This document shows, in pieces, positions 36,108 through 44,513 of a stretch of DNA of 64,000 nucleotides. The notes under the pieces were generated by a model. It ran no database searches, was not told where the DNA came from, and saw only the letters and a program-made list of their open reading frames with translations. The stretch is taken from contig NZ_CP053928.1 of the NCBI RefSeq assembly GCF_014108865.1, forward strand, positions 3,782,001-3,846,000. Reading direction: 5' to 3'. Position 1 is the stretch's first letter, and the number at the start of each line of letters is the position of its first letter. Source of the DNA: Nocardioides sp. WS12 (GTDB taxonomy: Bacteria; Actinomycetota; Actinomycetes; Propionibacteriales; Nocardioidaceae). The position numbers and the translations under genes are program-made.

Positions 36108-36255
36108 TAAAGTCAGCCCCGTAGGTCCAGGAAGCCGGTGAGAGTCCGGCACAGTCGCGCTACTGTGACACCGCCCCTTGATCGGAGCGGTGAAGTCAGA
36201 CCCGAGGCCCTTCACCTCAATCCGAACCGAGCAGGGACGCAGAATCCCTGAGGAG
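36108..36255 (+). promoter_or_regulatory. cobalamin riboswitch upstream of cbtB, with its -10 (TAAAGT at 36108-36113)
   Basis: Core GGAAGCCGGTGAGAGTCCGG (36130-36149), then CACAGTCGCGCTACTGTGA, followed by a purine-rich connector with GAAGTCAGACCCGAGGCCC (36191-36209). The motif after the core (CGCTACTGTGA) and the missing long peripheral arm differ from the cobG leader and match the shorter type seen before cobalt transporter and cbtAB genes. It ends close to the ribosome site AGGAGGACAC of cbtB. Confidence 0.9.
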
Positions 36256-36260
36256 GACAC

Positions 36261-36479
36261 ATGTCTCAGATCACCGCCACCCCCACCGCAGGCGCCGTTG
36301 CCGTCCCGGTGGTCCCGCTGCTGAAGCTCGGGACGTGGGTTGTCTTCTTCGGCCTGCTCGCGATGCTCGCGATCTTCTTCGTCAGCAGCGACCAGGGCGC
36401 TGTCTCGCTCTTCGCCGGCAACGGCGTGCACGAGTGGGTTCACGACGCCCGCCACCTCCTCGGCTACCCCTGCCACTGA
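36261..36479 (+). CDS. cbtB: CbtB, small subunit of predicted cobalt transporter (72 aa)
   Basis: One transmembrane helix (about 22-44) and the C-terminal His-rich motif HEWVHDARHLLGYPCH, the hallmark of CbtB and a likely metal-binding site. ATG 36261 follows AGGAGGACAC. It is directly downstream of a cobalamin riboswitch and 4 bp upstream of cbtA, as usual for the cbtAB pair. Cobalt transport is inferred from family regulation and context, not shown here. Confidence 0.93.
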   Translation: MSQITATPTAGAVAVPVVPLLKLGTWVVFFGLLAMLAIFFVSSDQGAVSLFAGNGVHEWVHDARHLLGYPCH

Positions 36480-36483
36480 GCTC

Positions 36484-37296
36484 GTGAGCACCGCCTCTAA
36501 GGACAAGTCTGTCCTCAGCCCGGGCGCCTTCCTGATCCGCGGCCTTGCCGCGGGTCTCGTGGCCGGCCTGCTTGCCTTCATCGTGGCGTTCGCCTTCGGT
36601 GAGCCGTACGTCGACGACGCGATCGCCCTCGAAGAGGCCGCTGCCGCACAGGCGCCCGCCGAGGAGCACCCGGCCGACCACGCCGACGAAGACGAAGCCG
36701 GCATCGTCGAGATCTCGCGCGACAACCAGAAGAGCTGGGGCCTGCTGACCGGAACGCTCGTCGTCGGCACCGCCCTCGGCGGACTGGTCTCGCTCGCGGT
36801 CGCAGCCGTCGTCGGTCGCCTCGGCAACCTGTCGGCCCGCGGTTCCACTGCACTGGTCGCGCTGATCGGATTCGTAGCAATCGCGCTCGTGCCGTTCACC
36901 AAGTACCCCGCCACGCCTCCTGCTGTCGGCAGTGGCGAGACGATCGGCGGCCGTACGGCGTCGTACTTCGCCCTGCAGTTGGTGTCGGTCCTGGCCGCCA
37001 TCGCGATGGTCGTCCTGGCCAACAAGCTGCGCGGCCGGTTCGAGGCCTGGACCGCCGCCACGATCGCGGCACTCAGCTACGTCGTCATCGTTGCGGTGAC
37101 CGCGTTCCTGCTCCCGACGGTCAACGAGCTCGGCGACTTCCCGGCGGACACGCTCTGGTACTTCCGCCGCTCCTCGCTGCTCGTCCTCGCCACGATGTGG
37201 GCAACGATCGGCGTACTGCTGGTGGCGCTCGTCGGACGCCTCCACGACCGCGCGGTCGCCGAGGCCAACCGGCGCGAGCTCGCCGCCAGCATCTGA
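36484..37296 (+). CDS. cbtA: CbtA, membrane subunit of predicted cobalt transporter (270 aa)
   Basis: Polytopic membrane protein with about five hydrophobic segments. GLAAGLVAGLLAFIVAFAFGEPYVDDAIALEE near the N-terminus is characteristic of CbtA. An acidic, His-containing loop (EEHPADHADEDEAG, about 60-75) may collect metal. Start GTG 36484, 4 bp after cbtB. cobD follows 11 bp later, so the three genes are probably one riboswitch-controlled unit supplying cobalt and CobD for cobalamin synthesis. Confidence 0.92.
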   Translation: MSTASKDKSVLSPGAFLIRGLAAGLVAGLLAFIVAFAFGEPYVDDAIALEEAAAAQAPAEEHPADHADEDEAGIVEISRDNQKSWGLLTGTLVVGTALGGLVSLAVAAVVGRLGNLSARGSTALVALIGFVAIALVPFTKYPATPPAVGSGETIGGRTASYFALQLVSVLAAIAMVVLANKLRGRFEAWTAATIAALSYVVIVAVTAFLLPTVNELGDFPADTLWYFRRSSLLVLATMWATIGVLLVALVGRLHDRAVAEANRRELAASI

Positions 37297-37307
37297 TCGG
37301 ACACTGA

Positions 37308-38234
37308 ATGTTCAGCACCGCCATCGGGCTGGTGCTCGGCTTCGCCGCGGATCGCCTCCTGGCCGACCCGCGGCGTGGCCATCCGGTCGCCGGTTTCGGC
37401 CAGGTGGCCGCAGCACTGGAGAAGCGCGTCTGGCGCGATGACCGCCCCACCGGTGTCGGGTACGTCGCCGTGCTGGTCGGCGGCACAGTGGCGATCGGTG
37501 TCGTGGCTGATCGCGCCACCCGCGCCCACCCGCTCCCCCACACGCTGCTGACCGCAGCGGCCACCTGGGCCGTCCTCGGCGGCACCTCGCTCGACCGGGA
37601 GGCAGCCGCCGTCAGCGGACTGCTCGCCGACGACCGGCTGCCCGAGGCGCGGGTCCAGCTCACGCATCTCGTCGGCCGCGACACCTCGCAACTGGAGGAG
37701 CCGGAGATCGTCCGCGCGACTCTCGAGTCGCTCGCGGAGAACACCTCCGACGCCGTGGTCGCTCCGCTCGTGTGGGGCGCTGTCGCCGGCGTCCCGGGCT
37801 TGATCGGCTACCGGGCCGCCAACACGCTCGACGCCATGGTCGGCCACCGGAGTCCGCGCTACGAGCGGTTCGGCTGGGCCGCGGCGCGGTTCGATGATCT
37901 GCTCAACCTGCCCGGCTCGCGGCTCACCGCCTTCCTGGCCGTGGCGCTCGGCGACGACCACGCCGGCGCATGGCGGGCCTGGCAGCGCGACGCCGCGGGC
38001 CACCCCAGCCCCAACGCCGGTCCCGTCGAGGCAGCCTTCGCCGGCGCCCTCGGCATCCACCTCGGCGGCACCAATGACTACGCCGGGCGTATCGAGCACC
38101 GGGCGGTGATGGGCGATGGCCCCGCGCCCCGAAGGGCCGACCTCGACAACGCCCGCAGGCTCGCGCGGCGCATCGGATGGGCGGCGGCAGCGACCGCTGC
38201 CGGCGTGGCCCTGGCCGTGCGCTCGCGAAACTGA
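37308..38234 (+). CDS. cobD: adenosylcobinamide-phosphate synthase (CobD/CbiB)
   Basis: Membrane enzyme attaching aminopropanol (phosphate) to adenosylcobyric acid. Family motifs include ADRLLADPRRGHPVAGFG, LVGRDTSQL, ESLAENTSDAVVAPL and HPSPNAGPVEAAFAGALGI. 308 residues, normal. ATG 37308. Last gene of the cbtB-cbtA-cobD unit. The pathway partner that makes aminopropanol phosphate is cobC at 30093. Confidence 0.95.
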   Translation: MFSTAIGLVLGFAADRLLADPRRGHPVAGFGQVAAALEKRVWRDDRPTGVGYVAVLVGGTVAIGVVADRATRAHPLPHTLLTAAATWAVLGGTSLDREAAAVSGLLADDRLPEARVQLTHLVGRDTSQLEEPEIVRATLESLAENTSDAVVAPLVWGAVAGVPGLIGYRAANTLDAMVGHRSPRYERFGWAAARFDDLLNLPGSRLTAFLAVALGDDHAGAWRAWQRDAAGHPSPNAGPVEAAFAGALGIHLGGTNDYAGRIEHRAVMGDGPAPRRADLDNARRLARRIGWAAAATAAGVALAVRSRN

Positions 38235-38321
38235 CGCAGGAATATTCGGGAATCAGGTATCACCGGGTCCGGTCCCGACTCTGAGGAGGGTCAGTCACAC
38301 CCCTCGGAAAGGAACCTGACC

Positions 38322-39926
38322 ATGCGTCTCCAACCCTCCAGTGCAATTGCCCGAGCCGTCCCGGCCGGCGCGATTGCCCTCGCCTTCGCTGCGGCCTCCA
38401 CGGTCGCCGCACTCGGCGACCCGGGCGTGAGCCCCCAGCACTACACCGATGCACTCGCCCCCGGCGCCTCGGTCACCATCACCAAGACGGTGGAGACACC
38501 GCCCATCCCGCCGAACCCCGACATCGTCTTCCTGGCGGACACCACCACCAGCATGACCGCGAGCATCGGGAACGTGCAGGCCAATGCCAACAGCATCGTC
38601 AGCCAGATCCTGGCGGCGCAGCCGACGGCCCAGTTCGCGGTCGCCGACTACAAGGACACCGCCGACGCCAGTGGTCACTTCCTGCTCCGGCAGCAGTTGA
38701 CCGGCAACGCCGCCGACGTCACCGACGGCATCGGCGAATGGACCCCGCTCTCCGGTGGCGGCAGCGACGCGGCTGAGGACTGGATCGGCGCGCTGGCGGA
38801 CATCCCGACCGCGGTCGACTTCCGTGACAACGGCAGCCCGATCGTCGTGATGTTCGGTGACTCGACCAGCCACGACCCGTCGGCCGGCGCCACGCTGGCC
38901 TCCGCGACCGCAGACCTGCAGGCGGCGGGCATCCGGGTCATCGCGATCTCGGTCCCCGGCACCGACGGCTACCTGTGGGACGGCCTCAACACGACCGGCC
39001 AGGCCTCGTACGTCACCTCACAGACGGGCGGCACGCTCACCAACGCCAACCCCGACGAGGTTTCGGACGTGATCCTCAGCCAGCTGCAGAACCTGCCGGC
39101 CGAGGTCACCCACGAGGTCTCCTGTGACCCGGGCGTGACGGCCACGTTGACGCCTGCTTCGCAGACCGTCACCAGCGGGGCCTCGACCACCTTCGAGGAG
39201 ACCATCACCCTCGCCAGCGACGCGCCCCAGGGCGAGACCGTGTCCTGCACGGTGTCGTTCAAGGTCAACGGCTCGGTCCCCGGCCCGGAGTTCGTGCAGA
39301 CCGTCGACATCGACGTCCTGGACGTGACCCCGCCGGTCGTCACCGTCGAGAGCAAGGTCGTCGAGGCGACCAGCCCTGACGGCGCCGTCGTCGACTACGA
39401 CGCCAGCGCGGTGGACAACGTCGACGGACCGCTCACGCCCACCTGCGTTCCGCCCTCGGGCTCGCAGTTCGCGCTCGGGACGACCCCCGTCGACTGCGAG
39501 GCCACCGACGCTGCCGGCAACACCGGCTACGGCTCCGGCACGATCGAGGTGGTCGACACGACCCCGCCGACCGTCACCTGCGCCGAGTCGACCAACCCGG
39601 GCCTCCACGTGCCGTTCGCGGGTCAGACCCGGCCGAACCCGCAGGGCCAGAACCAGGACGGCTTCTACCGGCTCGACGCGACCGACATCGTCGACACCGA
39701 CCCGGACGTGTACCTGCGCGACAGCGGCAGTGGCCACGTGTGGGGTCCGTTCGCCAGCGGCCAGAAGATCAAGTACACCGAGGCGAACTCGGGCCCCAAG
39801 GAGAAGGCAATGCCCGGCGACATCCTGCACCTGACCGGTACCGGTGACGCCGAGCTGTACGCCGTGGACTTCTCGGGCAACACCGCCGCACCGGTGGACT
39901 GCCTGGTCCCCGCGCCGCCGCAGTAA
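38322..39926 (+). CDS. secreted vWA / HYR-domain protein (534 aa)
   Basis: Signal peptide (about 1-32, basic start then Ala-rich hydrophobic core), then a von Willebrand A / integrin-like domain with MIDAS-like DTTTSM (Asp73) and FGDSTSHDPS, an Ig-like segment, and a HYR-type domain (starting at DVTPPVVTVESK, about 328-410) with paired cysteines. The C-terminal part carries no sorting signal that I can see, so it is probably released or held by other contacts. Likely adhesion or matrix binding. ATG 38322 has GGAAAGG upstream. Confidence 0.8.
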   Translation: MRLQPSSAIARAVPAGAIALAFAAASTVAALGDPGVSPQHYTDALAPGASVTITKTVETPPIPPNPDIVFLADTTTSMTASIGNVQANANSIVSQILAAQPTAQFAVADYKDTADASGHFLLRQQLTGNAADVTDGIGEWTPLSGGGSDAAEDWIGALADIPTAVDFRDNGSPIVVMFGDSTSHDPSAGATLASATADLQAAGIRVIAISVPGTDGYLWDGLNTTGQASYVTSQTGGTLTNANPDEVSDVILSQLQNLPAEVTHEVSCDPGVTATLTPASQTVTSGASTTFEETITLASDAPQGETVSCTVSFKVNGSVPGPEFVQTVDIDVLDVTPPVVTVESKVVEATSPDGAVVDYDASAVDNVDGPLTPTCVPPSGSQFALGTTPVDCEATDAAGNTGYGSGTIEVVDTTPPTVTCAESTNPGLHVPFAGQTRPNPQGQNQDGFYRLDATDIVDTDPDVYLRDSGSGHVWGPFASGQKIKYTEANSGPKEKAMPGDILHLTGTGDAELYAVDFSGNTAAPVDCLVPAPPQ

Positions 39927-39941
39927 CAGCAGCATCCTCGT

Positions 39942-39985
39942 ACCGGCCCTGTCGGCGTGACCTCCGGGTCAGGCCGGCAGGGCCG
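39942..39985. terminator. hairpin between convergent vWA gene and HxlR gene
   Basis: Left arm CCGGCCCTGTCGGC (39942-39955) pairs with right arm GCCGGCAGGGCCGG (39972-39985), 14 bp with one G-U. The right arm is also the last codons of the HxlR gene. No strong U-run. Confidence 0.65.
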
Positions 39986-40361
39986 GTCCCGTTGCTCCGA
40001 TGATCTCCTCGGAGTTCCGGCCGACCCAGCGCAGCAGCGGTACCAGCACGGCGGCCAGTTCCTCGCCCAACGGCGTGAGGCTGTAGTCGACGCGCGGCGG
40101 CATCACCGGCTTCTGGTCGCGATCGACCAGTCCGTCGGCCTCGAGCGTCTTGAGGGTCTGGGCCAGCATCTTCTCGCTGATGCCCTGGGCGCGACGGCGC
40201 AGCTCGCTCCAACGCTGCGGCCCGTCGGTCAGCGAGACCAGGACCAGCACACCCCACTTGCTGGTGACGTGGTCGAGCAGCACCCGGCTTGAACAGGCCG
40301 CGGGAAACACCCCACCGGGGAACTGCTCAAAGATCGACTCGGACACCTTACTTACTGCCAC
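39969..40361 (-). CDS. HxlR/DUF24-family redox-type transcriptional regulator, QorR-like (130 aa)
   Basis: Winged helix protein with SKWGVLVLVSLTDGPQRWSELRRRAQGISEKMLAQTLKTLEADGLV (about 33-77), the HxlR DNA-binding core. It has a single cysteine, Cys23 (PAACSS), just before the first helix. This is the position used for thiol-based sensing in DUF24 regulators such as QorR of Corynebacterium. It is divergent from a NAD(P)H-quinone-oxidoreductase-like gene, the same arrangement as qorR-qor2. So I infer it represses that gene until its Cys is oxidised by quinones or disulfide stress. Start GTG 40361; GTG 40346 is possible. Confidence 0.85.
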   Translation of the reverse strand: MAVSKVSESIFEQFPGGVFPAACSSRVLLDHVTSKWGVLVLVSLTDGPQRWSELRRRAQGISEKMLAQTLKTLEADGLVDRDQKPVMPPRVDYSLTPLGEELAAVLVPLLRWVGRNSEEIIGATGPALPA

Positions 40362-40364
40362 GCC

Positions 40365-40389
40365 AGTACCTTACCTCAAAGTGCGTACT
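40365..40389. promoter_or_regulatory. candidate operator of the HxlR regulator
   Basis: Interrupted inverted repeat AGTAC (40365-40369) and GTACT (40385-40389), 25 bp overall, in the 101-bp divergent region. Outer TTACTT (40352-40357) and AAGTAA (40400-40405) add further dyad symmetry. Binding is not demonstrated. Confidence 0.4.
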
Positions 40390-40462
40390 AACTTTTGGGA
40401 AGTAACTTCACCGAGGGCAGGTTGAGGCCGACATCACCGTTCCTCCACCGAAAGGCACCACG

Positions 40463-41341
40463 ATGTCCAGCAAGTCCCTCGTCGTCACCGGAGCCACCGG
40501 CCAGCTCGGCCGCCTCGTCGTCGAATCCCTCCTCGAGAAGGGCGTCTCCCCCGAACGGATCGTCGCCACGGCCCGCGACACTTCCCGGCTCAGCGACCTC
40601 GCCGACCGCGGCGTCCAGGTCCGCCACGCCGACTACACCGACCCGACCTCCCTCAAGGAAGCCTTCGCCGGCGCCGACCGCGTCCTGCTCATCTCCGGCA
40701 GCGAGGTCGGACAGCGGGTTCCCCAGCACCAGAACGTCATCGACGCAGCCCAGGAGGCCGGCATCGAACTGCTGGCCTACACGAGCGTCGCCAACGCCGA
40801 CACGTCCGGCCTGGCGCTCGCCACCGAGCACATCGCCACCGAACAGGCGATCGTCACCTCCGGTCTCCCCCACAGCCTGCTGCGCAACAGCTGGTACACC
40901 GAGAACTACACCGGCCAGCTCCCGACGTACCTCGAGCACGGCGCCGTTCTCGGTGCCGCAGGCGAAGGGCGCGTCAGCGCAGCCACCCGGGCCGACTTCG
41001 CGGAGGCCGCAGCGGTCGCACTCCTGGCCGAGGAGCCGAAGCGGGTCTACGAACTGGGGGGCGCCGCCTTCACGATGGCCGAGCTCGCCGCGACCGTCAC
41101 CGAGGTGACCGGCCAGGAGGTCAGCTACAACGACCTGCCGGTCCCGGCTCTCACCGAGGTCCTCGTCGGTGCCGGTCTCCCCGAGCCGTACGCCGCGATC
41201 CTCGCCGACGCCGACCAGGGACTTGCGCGCGGAGAGCTCTACGTCGAGACGACCGACCTGGAGGCTCTGCTCGGCCGCCCGGCGACGTCGCTCACCGACG
41301 CCGTGCGATCCGCTGCGGCCTCCACCAGCGTCACTGGATGA
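40463..41341 (+). CDS. NmrA/QorB-type NAD(P)H:quinone oxidoreductase (292 aa)
   Basis: Atypical short-chain dehydrogenase of the NmrA/TMR group. The nucleotide motif VVTGATGQLGRLVVESLL lies at residues 7-24, with LLISGSEVGQRVPQHQNVIDAA and YTSVANAD as in E. coli QorB. Probably reduces quinones with NADPH for detoxification. Divergent from the HxlR regulator, which likely controls it. ATG 40463 follows GAAAGGCACC. The 3' end overlaps the convergent ceramidase gene by 11 bp. Confidence 0.88.
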   Translation: MSSKSLVVTGATGQLGRLVVESLLEKGVSPERIVATARDTSRLSDLADRGVQVRHADYTDPTSLKEAFAGADRVLLISGSEVGQRVPQHQNVIDAAQEAGIELLAYTSVANADTSGLALATEHIATEQAIVTSGLPHSLLRNSWYTENYTGQLPTYLEHGAVLGAAGEGRVSAATRADFAEAAAVALLAEEPKRVYELGGAAFTMAELAATVTEVTGQEVSYNDLPVPALTEVLVGAGLPEPYAAILADADQGLARGELYVETTDLEALLGRPATSLTDAVRSAAASTSVTG

Positions 41342-43397
41342 CGAACCCGGGACTGGTGCCGGTGAACGGGGTGACCGCACCGCCCAGGCCCCGGGCGTCA
41401 CCGAAGTACCTGATCCGGTAGGTGCCCGGCGGCGTCCTCGCATCGGTGCGCCAGGCGATCGTTGCCTGACCGTTGCCGAGCGGGAAGCCCTTCCACACGA
41501 AGCGGGTCGAGAAGTCGCCGTCGTCGGCCACCCGGATCCAGCGATCACCGTTCCTGCGCTCGACGGCCAGGTAGCTGCCGCCCAGGCGAAGGTTGTTGTT
41601 GGGGTTCGCTCCGGCGAAACCGACCATGACCAGCTTCCCTCGCCGGTACGTCCGCTCGGGCGCGAGCGTCACCTGTCCGAACCGTCGCCCGAGCGGGAGG
41701 ACGTCGGGGGCCGGCAGGGTCAAGGGGCTGCGAATCTGCTCACGGCTGCGGTCCCGTTCCTTGGCTCCGAGGGCGACCGGACGGCGGTCCCGCATCGCCG
41801 TTGCCAGACCTGCGGCGACCTGCATGAACGCCGGGAGTTCCCAACGGCCGAACAGGGTGCTCGACCCCTCGTACTGGTCGGCCGTGTACTCCTCGGGCGT
41901 CGTCACGTAGTGCGCGTAGGCGTTGGCGTACCCCTGAACGAGCACGTTCTTGATCGGGGCACCCACGATGGCGGCCACGGTACGGCGCAGGCGCAGACCA
42001 CTCACGATGGTCACCTCGCCCGGGATGCCGATCAGGTACAGCTGGCCGATCCGCATCAACTGGACCGGGAGCTTCTGCTGGACCAGGTCGAGGTCGCCGA
42101 CCGGGAGCGGGATGCGCTTGGGTGCCTGGCAGGCCTTGAACGCCGGGCTCACCGTGTAGACCGCGGACATGAGCAGGTCGGCGACGGGGTTGAGGAGGCC
42201 GTCGTTCTCCTCGAACAGCGGCAGCCCGCCGCCGCCGTCCTCGGTGCTGCCGCCCGTGAAGCCGACGCCGAGACCGGCCGAGCAGGTCCGGTGCTGCTGG
42301 CCGTCAGGGGTGTACTTCCCGCTGACGGTCACATCGGACATGTCGACGTAGATGATCCGTGAATCGACACCGCCCGCGACCACCGTGCCGCTGGTGTCCG
42401 TCGTGCTCCGGGCAGCGGCGAACTGACGCGTGCCGAGGATGCGGGTGTTGCTGAACTCGTTGGTCGTGGGGCCGTCGGTGGGGTGCAGGTTGAGGTTCGG
42501 CGACATGTCGCCAGCGTTGGTCTGCGCGAACGAGGCAATGAACGCCGGGTCGGTGTGGCGGAGGTAGTCGACGCCGCGCACCTCGCGCTCCCAGTGGTAC
42601 TCCGCGTATCCCTTGTTGTCGGGGCTGATCAGGGTGTTGTGCGTGGACATGCTGGTCGCGTGGACGGGGAACCAGTTGATGGCGCCGACGAGCCCGCCGT
42701 TGCGGCGCACCTGCATCGTGGTGCTCTGCGAGTCGATCGCATCGGGGAAGACAGCCCGGTCGGCGGCCGGGTTGCGGTTGAAGGCGCTGCGCGCCCGGTT
42801 GACGCTCGAGTTCGTCAGCCGTGTGGACCGCAGGCTGAGCGCTGAGGGCGCCAGGTCCGCGTGAGCGCGGGCAATCGACGAAACGATGCCTGCGACGATC
42901 GCGTCGAACGTCTTGGCGTGGTAGCCGGCAGTCGTCAGGTTGTAGAGCTGGTGGTGCGAGAAGCCGCCCGGCCCCGCATGGGTGTGGGTGGCCGTCAGCA
43001 TCACATTCGTCTCGCCGTACGTCGCTCCGTACCGGTCCCGCAGCCGCGCCAGAACGGCGTCGCGCACGCTCTGGAAGACCATTCCGATGTCGGCGACCAC
43101 GTGCACGACCCGACGGCCCGTACCCCGGTCGACGACGATGAACGCCCGGGAACGCTGGCGCATGTGCAATCCGCTGGAGATCTGGGTGATGTCGCCGTAC
43201 CCCATCATCCCGTTGTTGGCCGACTGTCCCGTGACATCGGCAATGCCGCGTCCCACGAGGTACGGCGTTCCCGACGCAGACTGGACCGCGGCTCCGGCGC
43301 GGGCCGGGTCGACCACCGGGCCGCTCACGACCGGGGCGAACACACTCGCGACGACCAGGATGACCAGGCCCGCGATCAGGCGACGAAGGGGGCGCAT
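41331..43397 (-). CDS. secreted neutral/alkaline ceramidase (688 aa)
   Basis: Hydrolyses ceramide-type lipids to sphingosine and fatty acid outside the cell. Signal peptide at the N-terminus (about 1-36). The zinc motif HTHAGPGG (His138, His140) and NWFPVHATSM carry metal ligands, and GDMSPN with Ser299 is the catalytic serine motif of neutral ceramidases. The C-terminal Ig-like domain (from about residue 540) is usual for the family. Length normal. Actinobacteria rarely make sphingolipids, so the substrate is probably foreign. ATG 43397. Confidence 0.93.
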   Translation of the reverse strand: MRPLRRLIAGLVILVVASVFAPVVSGPVVDPARAGAAVQSASGTPYLVGRGIADVTGQSANNGMMGYGDITQISSGLHMRQRSRAFIVVDRGTGRRVVHVVADIGMVFQSVRDAVLARLRDRYGATYGETNVMLTATHTHAGPGGFSHHQLYNLTTAGYHAKTFDAIVAGIVSSIARAHADLAPSALSLRSTRLTNSSVNRARSAFNRNPAADRAVFPDAIDSQSTTMQVRRNGGLVGAINWFPVHATSMSTHNTLISPDNKGYAEYHWEREVRGVDYLRHTDPAFIASFAQTNAGDMSPNLNLHPTDGPTTNEFSNTRILGTRQFAAARSTTDTSGTVVAGGVDSRIIYVDMSDVTVSGKYTPDGQQHRTCSAGLGVGFTGGSTEDGGGGLPLFEENDGLLNPVADLLMSAVYTVSPAFKACQAPKRIPLPVGDLDLVQQKLPVQLMRIGQLYLIGIPGEVTIVSGLRLRRTVAAIVGAPIKNVLVQGYANAYAHYVTTPEEYTADQYEGSSTLFGRWELPAFMQVAAGLATAMRDRRPVALGAKERDRSREQIRSPLTLPAPDVLPLGRRFGQVTLAPERTYRRGKLVMVGFAGANPNNNLRLGGSYLAVERRNGDRWIRVADDGDFSTRFVWKGFPLGNGQATIAWRTDARTPPGTYRIRYFGDARGLGGAVTPFTGTSPGFVIQ

Positions 43398-43472
43398 GGA
43401 GCCTCACTCAACTTCCGGGTGGACACGACGCCGTTGCGTCGCACCCCCACCGTCACATCGTGCGGGCCAGAG

Positions 43473-43541
43473 GTGAAACATCCAGTTCTCGCGGCATTGA
43501 CCCACTTCGCTTGTTGATCCGCGCAGAACCAGGTGTTTCAC
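43473..43541. repeat. inverted repeat in the ceramidase/GDSL divergent region
   Basis: GTGAAACA (43473-43480) and its complement TGTTTCAC (43534-43541), 53 bp apart, inside the 175-bp region between the two divergent secreted-hydrolase genes. Possible shared operator; otherwise chance. Confidence 0.3.
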
Positions 43542-43572
43542 AGCGAGGGGTCGCAAGCCCGAACCTTGCGGC

Positions 43573-44511
43573 GTGACCAGGACCACGAAGATCGTGACCG
43601 CCGCCCTCGCTGCCGCGCTGTTGACCGCCGTGCCCACGCAGACGCAGGCCGATGCGTCCGGCCACCAGCCGCGCTACCGCGAGTACGTCGCGCTGGGCGA
43701 CTCGTGGAGCGCCGATGTCCTCACGACGTTCCCCCCGGCGACGAAGTTCGTTCCCCTCGACTGTGCCCAGTCGTCGACCAACTATCCGCGCCAGGTCGCC
43801 GCAGCGCTCGGCGTGCGCACGTTCCGCGACGCAACCTGTGGCAGCGCCACCAGCGACCACTTCGTGCAGCCGCAACGCGGACTCCCTCTCGGCGGCGTGG
43901 CCCCGCCCCAGTTCGACAAACTCACGAGGACCACGGACCTCGTCACGGTCGGCATCGGCGGCAACGACATCGGACTGGCCGAGGCCATCACGGGTTGTCT
44001 CAACCTCCTGCCCGTCGACCTCGGCCTGCCCGCACCGCTCGGCCGTCCGTGCAGCAAGTCCTTCACCGCCGGTGGGATCGATCGGTTCGTGGAGCGCATC
44101 ACGGCCACCGAGCCGAAACTCCGGAAGCGGTTGCGCGAGATCCACCGCCGCTCTCCGCGAGCCGACATCTTCCTCGTCAACTACCTCAACGGCATCCCCG
44201 CGTCCGGCAAGGGCTGCTGGCCGATAATTCCGATCGCCGACGCCGACGTGGCCTACATCCAGAAGACCTTCCTCAGGCTCAACGCGATGTTGAAGCGGGT
44301 GGCGAAGGCGGACAAGCACACGCGGTTGATCGACACCTACACCCCGACGATCGGGCACGACATGTGCCAGCGCCCCGGCAAGGCGTACGTCGAGGGCCTG
44401 GTCCCGCTCTCCTTGGCCAACCCGACGCTGGTCGCGTTTCCGTTCCACCCCAACCAGTTCGGAGCCGACGCACAGGCGCGGATCGTCACCAAGGCGATCC
44501 GCAGAAGCTGA
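43573..44511 (+). CDS. secreted SGNH/GDSL hydrolase (312 aa)
   Basis: Signal peptide (about 1-27) then an SGNH esterase or lipase fold. Block I is VALGDSWSAD with Ser44, block III GIGGNDIG and block V FHPNQFG with His292. Paired cysteines suggest disulfides, as in Streptomyces lipases of this group. GTG 43573. It is divergent from the ceramidase, so the two may be coregulated lipid-degrading enzymes. Two bp separate its stop from cobK. Confidence 0.9.
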   Translation: MTRTTKIVTAALAAALLTAVPTQTQADASGHQPRYREYVALGDSWSADVLTTFPPATKFVPLDCAQSSTNYPRQVAAALGVRTFRDATCGSATSDHFVQPQRGLPLGGVAPPQFDKLTRTTDLVTVGIGGNDIGLAEAITGCLNLLPVDLGLPAPLGRPCSKSFTAGGIDRFVERITATEPKLRKRLREIHRRSPRADIFLVNYLNGIPASGKGCWPIIPIADADVAYIQKTFLRLNAMLKRVAKADKHTRLIDTYTPTIGHDMCQRPGKAYVEGLVPLSLANPTLVAFPFHPNQFGADAQARIVTKAIRRS

Positions 44512-44513
44512 GG

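Noticed and set aside
36382..37245. Minus-strand frame (287 codons) across cbtA
   Set aside because: Antisense to a membrane protein gene that follows a riboswitch. It has no start context or motifs.
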